Origin: Candidatus Aenigmatarchaeota archaeon
GTDB taxonomy: Archaea > Aenigmatarchaeota > Aenigmatarchaeia > CG10238-14 > SCSR01
Length of the DNA: 12,612 bases
Direction: 5' to 3'
Assembly (NCBI GenBank): GCA_030018055.1
Contig: JASEGN010000024.1
Location: forward strand, 1-12,612
Shown piece by piece: positions 1 through 5,085 of this stretch (positions are counted from its first letter, which is position 1; every line of letters starts with the position of its first letter). The translations under genes were made by a program, and so were the position numbers. The notes below the pieces were generated by a model. That model saw only the letters and a list, made by a program, of their open reading frames with translations. It made no database searches and had not been told where the DNA came from.

Positions 1-736
1 GCTCTAACTGTTGCACACCTTTAATTTCGACTCTGTTCCCACCTTTTATACTTACATTTATATCCTGTCTTATGGTCCCCGCACCACGTTTCATTTTTCC
101 CGTAGATTTTGCTATTAACCCAATAGTGTAAGCGATGTCTTGAATTTCTTGATAGGAAAAACCATTCAAAGTTTCTGTAGCAATTTCAACTAGAGGTACG
201 CCTAATCTGTTTAACTTATAATAAATATTTCCATTCTCCTCTTTCACAAGAGCGGCAGCATCCTCCTCCAGACATATATTTGTTATTCCAATCTTTTTAC
301 CTTTGTATTTTAAAAAACCGTTTCTTCCGACAATCATCGTCCGCTGATACCCACAAGTATTGCTACCATCAATTACAATTTTTCTCATAACATGTACTTC
401 ACCTGGAGTTTCACAATTTAGCAATAGAGCGATTTGTAGAGCAATTTTTAATGCTTCTTCATTTACAGGATGAGGAGGTTCTTCATCAAGCTCAACAAGG
501 CAAGTCTCATTTTTAAAAACTTGGTAATGAAATGTTCTATCTCTGAGCATTTCATATTGAGCTGCTACATCTACCCTTCCGAGTTCTGAGGCAACTGGAT
601 GTAATTTTCTTACAATAACTTTAATTGGCTCTCTTTCTTTCATTTCCGTTGAGCAGCTACAAAATAATTTATTTTTTGTATCGAGTTGGAAATGGATTTC
701 CAAACCAACTTTTAATCCAAGTCGCCTACATTCCAT
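1..736 (-). CDS. gatE: Glu-tRNA(Gln) amidotransferase subunit E, N-terminal part (runs off left edge)
   Basis: GatE is the archaeal GatB-type subunit of GatDE, which converts Glu-tRNA(Gln) to Gln-tRNA(Gln) in the cytoplasm. The 245 visible residues begin MECRRLGLKVGLEIHFQLDT, matching the family's GLEIHxQLDT opening. Further on are a FCSCS cysteine pair, the CLVELDEEPPHPVNEEA stretch, and near the window edge GTIRQDINVSI followed by RVEIKGVQQLE, all typical of GatB/GatE. GatE is preferred over GatB because of the cysteine pair after LDTKNKLF and the DEEPPHPVNEEA segment, which I associate with the archaeal form. The start is the ATG at 734-736, the first methionine before the conserved block. 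The rest of a roughly 600-residue protein lies beyond position 1. The gene is divergent from the SWIB-like gene and shares its 70-nt upstream gap. The partner gatD is not in view. Confidence 0.93.
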   Translation of the reverse strand, partial: MECRRLGLKVGLEIHFQLDTKNKLFCSCSTEMKEREPIKVIVRKLHPVASELGRVDVAAQYEMLRDRTFHYQVFKNETCLVELDEEPPHPVNEEALKIALQIALLLNCETPGEVHVMRKIVIDGSNTCGYQRTMIVGRNGFLKYKGKKIGITNICLEEDAAALVKEENGNIYYKLNRLGVPLVEIATETLNGFSYQEIQDIAYTIGLIAKSTGKMKRGAGTIRQDINVSIKGGNRVEIKGVQQLE

Positions 737-806
737 ATTTTAAATTAAGCTCGAAGAAAATAATTACCTATAAGTTTATATTTCGCTAAATTATTATTAG
801 AAAATT
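737..806. promoter_or_regulatory. Divergent intergenic promoter region
   Basis: This 70-nt A/T-rich gap separates the divergent starts of gatE and the SWIB-like gene. On the plus strand TTTATATTT (775-783) is centred 28 nt before the ATG at 807, the spacing expected for an archaeal TATA box driving a leaderless mRNA, and no Shine-Dalgarno sequence is visible. On the minus strand CTTATAGG (about 767-774) lies about 34 nt before the gatE ATG. The two boxes nearly touch, so the genes may compete for or share TBP/TFB binding. Assignment is by eye only. Confidence 0.5.
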
Positions 807-968
807 ATGGTAGGAAAGAAGAAAAAATTGTTTGGAGGCTACGTAGTAAATTTTAAAGGGGTAAAGGAAAGCTTAGAGAAAGTATTTGGAGGAAAACCGA
901 TACCACCCAGTGAGATGACAAAAAGACTTTGGAAGTTTATAAAATCAAAAAAACTTACTTCCAAATAA
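807..968 (+). CDS. SWIB/MDM2-like mini-protein, 53 residues
   Basis: This is a short basic protein beginning MVGKKKKLFGGYVVNFKGV. Its second half (VFGGKPIPPSEMTKRLWKFI, residues 26-45, then KSKKL) resembles the core of SWIB/MDM2 domains, in which a Gly-Lys loop and Ser/Glu-Met segment lead into a LWxYIKxxxL helix. Eukaryotic SWIB domains occur in chromatin-remodelling subunits, and small stand-alone versions occur in chlamydiae, plants and some archaea. A DNA-, chromatin- or protein-binding role is inference only. At 53 residues it is shorter than a full SWIB domain of about 75, so only the core is present. It has a good TATA box 28 nt upstream and no ribosome binding site, fitting leaderless expression. 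It converges on the gene ending at 1048, leaving a 79-nt gap. Confidence 0.6.
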   Translation: MVGKKKKLFGGYVVNFKGVKESLEKVFGGKPIPPSEMTKRLWKFIKSKKLTSK

Positions 969-1047
969 ATTTCATCGATAGTTAATTTCAGGAATTTAGT
1001 ACAGCTTAAAGTTTGAAACTCATTAAGTTTTGTATAAATAGATAGAA

Positions 1048-1413
1048 TTAAATTTTTATCTTAAAAAAATTAGAATAGCTCGTAATATCCTCACTTTTTA
1101 TTGTAGCAAGTGGGTAATCATCCGACTTAAACACATATTTTTTAATGTTAGGATAGAATTGGGTAATCGTAGGATCAATTATATAATCATCGACACTTGT
1201 TACTATATGCGTACCATCTGAATTACCAGGTGCATGATAACTTAATCTTAAAATCCTACTTTTAATACCATAACGCTCGAGCTTCCTTCTAACACTAGCT
1301 ACAGCATCTTGACAGCCACCCTTTAAAGTCGCTACATCACGAACGTTTGGAGTTGGATTAGCTTGTAGTTCTTCCCTCACTTTCTTGGCAATTATTTCCA
1401 TATAGCTTACCAT
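1048..1413 (-). CDS. Small protein with possible papain/transglutaminase-like Cys-His-Asp triad
   Basis: This 121-residue protein is not recognised as a named family. Cys34 sits at the start of a predicted helix (KGGCQDAVASVRRKL), followed by a strand-rich part with His69 (GTHIVTSVDDYIID) and Asp80 in DPTITQF. A Cys at a helix start, then a His strand, then an Asp before Pro-Thr-x-x-Gln-Phe is the order seen in transglutaminase, NlpC/P60 and other papain-fold enzymes. A thiol peptidase, amidase or deamidase is therefore possible. There is no signal peptide or membrane segment, so it should be cytoplasmic. The ATG at 1411-1413 is preferred over the GTG nine bases upstream because GGTGAG lies 4-5 nt before it. 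It follows the small broken gene upstream, whose repaired reading frame would end inside this ribosome binding site, so the two probably form an operon. Confidence 0.7.
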   Translation of the reverse strand: MVSYMEIIAKKVREELQANPTPNVRDVATLKGGCQDAVASVRRKLERYGIKSRILRLSYHAPGNSDGTHIVTSVDDYIIDPTITQFYPNIKKYVFKSDDYPLATIKSEDITSYSNFFKIKI

Positions 1414-1417
1414 TTTT

Positions 1418-1423
1418 CTCACC
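1418..1423 (-). promoter_or_regulatory. Ribosome binding site GGTGAG for the Cys-His-Asp protein
   Basis: The minus strand reads GGTGAG, then AAAA, then the ATG at 1411-1413. This decides the start in favour of that ATG. The same motif contains the TGA at which the frame-repaired upstream gene would stop, a common arrangement for translational coupling. Confidence 0.55.
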
Positions 1424-1608
1424 AGTTTATTTCCTTAATTTTTATTTTGCTGACAAATTCATCATAAAACCTAGTACATTTTTTGAGTACTCACAACCAG
1501 AACAGTAGTTATTTTCATCACTACATCTTCGAGAATGTCATCTAAATTAACCCTGCTTCCATTGCTTCTAATTCTTTCCAGATAATCTACACCTAGTTTT
1601 ATTTTCAT
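1419..1608 (-). pseudogene. Small cysteine-containing gene with two apparent single-base frameshifts
   Basis: A strong ribosome binding site precedes an ATG at 1606-1608. As written the frame gives only 45 residues (MKIKLGVDYLERIRSNGSRV, then LDDILED) and stops at 1471. Near the GAT codon at about 1525-1527 a second frame reads CSDENNYCSGCEYSKNVLGF, which looks far more protein-like than the written continuation. Near the short A run at 1466-1469 a third frame reads FYDEFVSKIKIKEINW and stops at 1419-1421, inside the ribosome binding site of the next gene. Adding one base at each point gives a 63-residue protein with a Cys-x6-Cys-x2-Cys arrangement and normal operon spacing. I infer either a decaying gene or two assembly indels. 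The family is unknown. The alternative is an intact 45-residue gene at 1471-1608. Confidence 0.5.
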
Positions 1609-1612
1609 TCTT

Positions 1613-1617
1613 CCACC
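1613..1617 (-). promoter_or_regulatory. Ribosome binding site GGTGG for the small cysteine gene
   Basis: On the minus strand GGTGG is followed by AAGA and then the ATG at 1606-1608, a four-base spacing. This is one of the clearest Shine-Dalgarno sequences in the window and argues that the small gene is, or was, translated. The same GGTGG plus four bases geometry recurs before the DUF460 start. Confidence 0.65.
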
Positions 1618-1744
1618 TTCGTAAATTAATTTAGGGTGTATTTATTAATAAATTTATTATTTTTTAGTAGTGATAAATTAAATAAAACAATGAATTTTCA
1701 AAATTTTCTTATTTACATACTAGAAACAAAGGAGAACGGACTTA

Positions 1745-1756
1745 TTATATATAAAG
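1745..1756 (+). promoter_or_regulatory. TATA box for the Hef-XPF gene run
   Basis: TTATATATAAAG is centred about 33 nt before the ATG at 1783. No Shine-Dalgarno sequence lies just upstream of that ATG, so transcription probably starts within a few bases of it. The remaining 1609-1744 stretch is very A/T rich; the 14-base palindrome ATTTATTAATAAAT at 1640-1653 may serve the minus-strand unit, but I see no gene in it. Confidence 0.55.
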
Positions 1757-1782
1757 ATTCTTAAAAGTAATTGTGAATAAAG

Positions 1783-3396
1783 ATGGGTGCAGATTTAAAG
1801 GAAGATATAAATCAAACTATACAAAAATCTACAAGAGAAAACAAACTTTTGATGGAAATTTTTCAACCTAGAGAGTATCAAAAGACCGTAGCCGAAACTG
1901 CAACAAAAAAGAATACTTTGGTAGTACTGCCCACTGGAACTGGGAAAACTTATGTAGCAATGCTAGTAGTTGCAAATAGATTAGAAAAATATCCAGGTAG
2001 TAAAGTGCTAATTCTAGCTCCCACCAGACCTTTGGTGAATCAACATAGAGAAACATTTATGAAATACTTTAACCTTGAACAAGAAAGCTTTATCACTTTA
2101 ACAGGAAAGATATCACCACCCAAAAGAGTTAACATGTACGGAAAGGGAAAAATAATTTTTGCGACACCTCAACTCATAAAATTTGACATTGAAGCAGGAA
2201 GGTTAAGGTTGGACAACTATAGTTGCTTAATAGTTGATGAATGTCACAGGTCTATTCGTAGGTACCCATATCCTTGGGTTGCTCAGAGATATGTTGAGCA
2301 ATCAAAATTTCCGCTGATACTTGGTTTAACAGCCTCTCCAGGTGGGAAATATGAAAAAATCAAAGAAATCTGTCAAAACCTATTGATAGAGGCTGTTGAA
2401 ATTAGAACAGAGAAAGATGAGGACGTTTTGCCCTATGTTCAGCCAATAAAACGAGAGTGGATTTATGTTGAGCTACCTGAGGAATTCAAAAAAGTTAAAA
2501 TTTTAATAGAGGAAAGTCTAAAGGAAAATATAGTTTGGTTAAGGGAACGTCATTATCTTCAAACATTAAAACCAAGCAAAACCCTTCTCTTGAAACTTCA
2601 AAAAGAGATAGCTTCAAGGTACATGCAAGGAGGAAAAAAATATTCTCTATTTTGGGCAATGATGAAAACCATAGAAGCCATAAAATTGGATCACGCGCTA
2701 GAACTACTTGAAACCCAGGGAATAACTAGCCTCTACGATTATTTCAAAAAAATTGAAGGGAGTAAAAAAATGGCCGACAAAAGAATTATGAAGGATCCAA
2801 GGGTAAGAGAGTCCATCAGTATAGTTAATAGACTTGAGGAGATGAAGGTTGAGCATCCAAAGATTGAAAAATTGGTTCACGTTATAAAGGATATAATTCA
2901 CAAAGATCCAAGTGCTAGAGTAATTGTTTTTGCGAACTATCGTGATACTATTAACAAGATTAACAAAACTCTTCTAGAAAATGAAATTAGCTCCGAAATT
3001 TTAATAGGACAAACCCTAAAAGATGGGATGGGATTAACACAACAGCAACAGATTGAAACTTTAAGGAAGTTTGCAGATACAAAGTTTAACATATTAGTCT
3101 GTAGCAGTATAGGTGAGGAGGGGCTTGATTTAGTGGCAACGAACGTAGCTATTTTTTATGATGCAGTACCTTCTGAAATACGTGCTATTCAGAGACGTGG
3201 ACGTGTTGGTAGACAGACTCCAGGAAAAATAATATTTTTACTAGTTAAAGACACAAGGGATGAAGCTTACCATTGGTCAGCATTTCATAAAGAGAGAAAA
3301 ATGAAAGGGATTTTATACGATATGCAGGAGAAAGGTATGAAAATTAAGAGTAAAAGGATAAAACCACATAAAACTCTTTTTGATTGGGTTACCTAG
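1783..3396 (+). CDS. hef: Hef/FANCM-type superfamily 2 DNA helicase, stand-alone
   Basis: ATP-dependent helicase of the Hef/FANCM group, expected to remodel stalled forks and branched DNA. Motifs are in order in 537 residues: FQPREYQ (Q-motif-like, 27-33), Walker A LPTGTGKT (49-56), Ia APTRPLVNQH (79-88), II DECH (152-155), III LTASPG (182-187), IV IVFANYRD (381-388), V GEEGLDL (444-450), VI QRRGRVGR (470-477). A helical insert between the two RecA-like lobes, about 195-365, is characteristic of Hef/FANCM. In Pyrococcus-type Hef the same chain continues into an XPF nuclease; here it stops at 3396 and the nuclease is a separate gene 11 nt later. The C-terminus HKTLFDWV (529-536) resembles a degenerate PCNA-interacting motif. 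The ATG at 1783 is supported by the TATA box spacing. Confidence 0.93.
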   Translation: MGADLKEDINQTIQKSTRENKLLMEIFQPREYQKTVAETATKKNTLVVLPTGTGKTYVAMLVVANRLEKYPGSKVLILAPTRPLVNQHRETFMKYFNLEQESFITLTGKISPPKRVNMYGKGKIIFATPQLIKFDIEAGRLRLDNYSCLIVDECHRSIRRYPYPWVAQRYVEQSKFPLILGLTASPGGKYEKIKEICQNLLIEAVEIRTEKDEDVLPYVQPIKREWIYVELPEEFKKVKILIEESLKENIVWLRERHYLQTLKPSKTLLLKLQKEIASRYMQGGKKYSLFWAMMKTIEAIKLDHALELLETQGITSLYDYFKKIEGSKKMADKRIMKDPRVRESISIVNRLEEMKVEHPKIEKLVHVIKDIIHKDPSARVIVFANYRDTINKINKTLLENEISSEILIGQTLKDGMGLTQQQQIETLRKFADTKFNILVCSSIGEEGLDLVATNVAIFYDAVPSEIRAIQRRGRVGRQTPGKIIFLLVKDTRDEAYHWSAFHKERKMKGILYDMQEKGMKIKSKRIKPHKTLFDWVT

Positions 3397-3407
3397 GTTG
3401 CAACTTT

Positions 3408-4061
3408 ATGCAAACTCAAAAAATCTTGAAACCAAAGGAAAAGGTTGTGATAATTTGTGATTATAGAGAAGAAGAGGTTAATAGATTTCTAAAGGAGCTT
3501 GGTGCAATAGTTAATGAGATTGCTCTTGAAGTTGGAGATTTTATATGCTCTGAATCGAGGATTGCAATAGAAAGAAAATCCTATGGCGATTTCATCTCAT
3601 CTATAATTAACGGGAGAATTTTTGAGCAAGCGAAATCCTTGAAGGAGAACTTTGAAAGACCAATAGTTATAATTGAAGGCTGGTCTGATCGAAGAATAAG
3701 TGAAAGTGCCTTGGGTGCTGCTCTCGCTACCTTAATAGTTGATTTTAATTTAAGTATAATTTATACGAGAAATCCACGTGAAACTGCGAAGATAATTTAT
3801 TGGATTGCAAAAAAAGAACAAGGAGAAAAGAAGAAAGAAATTTCCTTTAAAATAGGTAAAAAACCGAAGGAACTAAGAGAACTACGAGAAAGGATTATTG
3901 CAACTTTACCCGGTGTTGGTAAGGTGCTATCTAAGAGGTTGTTGGAGTATTTTAAAAATGTGGAACGTATTTTTACTGCAAGTGAAGATGAGCTCAAAAA
4001 GGTTAAAGGGGTTAGTAGTTCTACAGCCAAAAAAATAAGAAAAATATTAACAACAGAATAA
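3408..4061 (+). CDS. XPF/ERCC4-type structure-specific endonuclease with tandem helix-hairpin-helix
   Basis: Archaeal XPF/Mus81-family nuclease, expected to cut 3' flaps, forks and nicked junctions as a dimer. In 217 residues, VVIICDYREEE (13-23) supplies catalytic Asp18, Arg20 and Glu21, and GDF plus AIERKSYGDF (43-62) gives the GDx(n)ERKx3D signature with Asp44, Glu55, Arg56, Lys57 and Asp61. Two helix-hairpin-helix motifs follow: LPGVGKVLSKRL (167-178) and VKGVSSSTAKKI (199-210). The length equals the short crenarchaeal XPF or the nuclease half of euryarchaeal Hef. The ATG at 3408 is preferred to the in-frame TTG at 3384, which overlaps the helicase and adds only MGYLGCNF. No clear PCNA motif is seen at its own C-terminus. 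The stop TAA shares a base with an ATG at 4061, but the next gene probably starts at 4072. Confidence 0.93.
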   Translation: MQTQKILKPKEKVVIICDYREEEVNRFLKELGAIVNEIALEVGDFICSESRIAIERKSYGDFISSIINGRIFEQAKSLKENFERPIVIIEGWSDRRISESALGAALATLIVDFNLSIIYTRNPRETAKIIYWIAKKEQGEKKKEISFKIGKKPKELRELRERIIATLPGVGKVLSKRLLEYFKNVERIFTASEDELKKVKGVSSSTAKKIRKILTTE

Positions 4062-4062
4062 T

Positions 4063-4068
4063 GGTGGT
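4063..4068 (+). promoter_or_regulatory. Ribosome binding site GGTGGT before a non-canonical ATA start
   Basis: GGTGG (4063-4067) is followed by TTGA and then ATA at 4072-4074, the same four-base spacing as the GGTGG site at 1613-1617 has to its ATG. It therefore points to 4072 as the initiation site of the DUF460 gene even though the codon is ATA. Confidence 0.5.
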
Positions 4069-4071
4069 TGA

Positions 4072-4572
4072 ATAAGAAGGCCGCTAATAATCGGTATCGA
4101 TCCTGGAAATATAGTTGGTGTTGCAATCTTAGATTTAAGGGGCAATGTAGTTGATATCACTGCAAAAAAATTTGCAAAAAGGGCAGAGTTAATAAAATAC
4201 GTGACAAAGTTTGGATTACCTCTTTTGATGGCTTCTGATGTAAATCCGATGCCAAGGTCAGTAAAAAATCTTGCTAAAAGTTTTGATTGTAAGACCTATT
4301 ATCCAGAAAAAAGTCTAACAACCAGTGAGAAAATTAAATTGCTTGAAAAATTTAGAGAAATAAAAGGTTATCATCAAAAAGATGCCCTTGCGGCAGCGAT
4401 TAAAGCATACAAACATTACCATAGCATGCTAAAGAAGATTGAGGATGAGTTAAAAGTTATTGAGATGGAAGAGCTATTTGAAGACGTGGCTTCCAAGATA
4501 ATAAGCTGTGAAGTAGATAACATAAAAGCTGCTATAGAAAAGGTTTTAAATGAGAGAAGAATTATGGTTTAG
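4072..4572 (+). CDS. DUF460 family RNase H-fold (RuvC/YqgF-like) protein
   Basis: The frame opens with IRRPLIIGIDPGNIVGVAIL. The IGIDPG strand with Asp10 is the first catalytic strand of RuvC/YqgF-type RNase H folds. LLMASDVNPMPRSVKNLAKS (Asp56 within) and YHQKDALAAAIKAY (Asp104) match DUF460 and the last acidic helix of RuvC-like enzymes. Full-length archaeal DUF460 proteins are often several hundred residues, with long coiled coils; here there are 166, ending in a short helical tail. Function is not established; a nuclease acting with Hef/XPF is an inference from fold and neighbours. The start is odd: an in-frame TGA sits at 4069-4071 and the next codons are ATA AGA AGG, with no ATG, GTG or TTG before the conserved strand (the first is GTG at 4201, too late). 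A good ribosome binding site precedes the ATA. Its end overlaps the next gene by 23 nt. Confidence 0.8.
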   Translation: MRRPLIIGIDPGNIVGVAILDLRGNVVDITAKKFAKRAELIKYVTKFGLPLLMASDVNPMPRSVKNLAKSFDCKTYYPEKSLTTSEKIKLLEKFREIKGYHQKDALAAAIKAYKHYHSMLKKIEDELKVIEMEELFEDVASKIISCEVDNIKAAIEKVLNERRIMV

Positions 4573-5053
4573 AAAAAAACTTATAAAAATAATATTCTTC
4601 TTGGTAAAGTTCAATTTGTTAGCCATACCAATGTACGTTATCTTGTATTTTAATTTTTCTTTCCAACCTCTGCAAAATTTTCTAGCCTACTTAATCTTCC
4701 TGGCTCTTAAAATTATTGGATACGACGTTTCTTTGAATGGCTATTTTTTAGTGATTCAAAATTTTCCTAAAATCATAGAAGTTTCATGGGATTCAACAGG
4801 ATGGAAAAGTTTATATACCCTTGCAGCTCTTATCATAGCCACACCTTTATCAAATTTTAATAGAAAATCAAGGTTTTTGCTCTTAGCATTACCAGCTATT
4901 TTTTTAATAAATTATGTTCGTGTGTTAACCACCATACTAATTTCAGTAAAATTTGGTTTTGAATATTTTGAAATTGTTCATACCTTTCTATGGAGAGAAG
5001 GGCTCATACTTGTTATAATAGCCTTTTGGGTGCTATACTTAATCAAACGTTAA
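4550..5053 (+). CDS. Exosortase/archaeosortase-like membrane protein with Ser at the Cys position
   Basis: This very hydrophobic 167-residue protein has about five membrane segments, near residues 11-35, 42-58, 87-100, 107-128 and 150-166. Archaeosortases are integral membrane transpeptidase-like enzymes that process C-terminal sorting tails of surface proteins; conserved features are an active-site Cys, an NxxR motif and a downstream His or Arg. Here WDSTGWKSLYTLAALIIATP (80-99) aligns with the usual D-C-x-G-W-K block, NYVR (121-124) with NxxR, and EIVH (141-144) supplies the His. The nucleophile position is Ser82, and the whole protein contains no cysteine. Either a serine is used or the protein is no longer a transpeptidase. 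The start overlaps the DUF460 gene by 23 nt, indicating co-transcription. No obvious sorting substrate is encoded in the window. Confidence 0.78.
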   Translation: MREELWFRKKLIKIIFFLVKFNLLAIPMYVILYFNFSFQPLQNFLAYLIFLALKIIGYDVSLNGYFLVIQNFPKIIEVSWDSTGWKSLYTLAALIIATPLSNFNRKSRFLLLALPAIFLINYVRVLTTILISVKFGFEYFEIVHTFLWREGLILVIIAFWVLYLIKR

Positions 5054-5062
5054 AATATAATT
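5051..5062 (+). promoter_or_regulatory. TATA box for the coiled-coil gene
   Basis: TAAAATATAATT overlaps the stop codon of the archaeosortase-like gene and is centred about 30 nt before the ATG at 5086. That fits a leaderless transcript and supports 5086 over the in-frame ATG at 4990 inside the preceding gene. Confidence 0.5.
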
Positions 5063-5085
5063 ACTACGGAATATATTTTTTATAT

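Noticed and set aside
1414..1422. GTG start three codons upstream for the Cys-His-Asp protein
   Set aside because: The GTG is part of the GGTGAG ribosome binding site that serves the ATG at 1411-1413.
1640..1653. Palindrome ATTTATTAATAAAT as an operator
   Set aside because: In such A/T-rich intergenic DNA a 14-base A/T palindrome is weak evidence; it is mentioned only as a possible promoter element.
3384..3407. TTG start for the XPF nuclease overlapping the helicase
   Set aside because: It adds only eight residues with no family similarity; the ATG at 3408 gives the expected short N-terminus before the nuclease strand.
4201..4572. DUF460 gene beginning at the GTG at 4201
   Set aside because: This would cut off the IGIDPG catalytic strand, which is clearly coded in the same frame upstream.
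4990..5085. N-terminal extension of the coiled-coil protein starting at 4990
   Set aside because: It overlaps the archaeosortase-like gene in another frame and translates to a non-helical, Tyr-rich stretch; a TATA box 30 nt before 5086 supports the later start.
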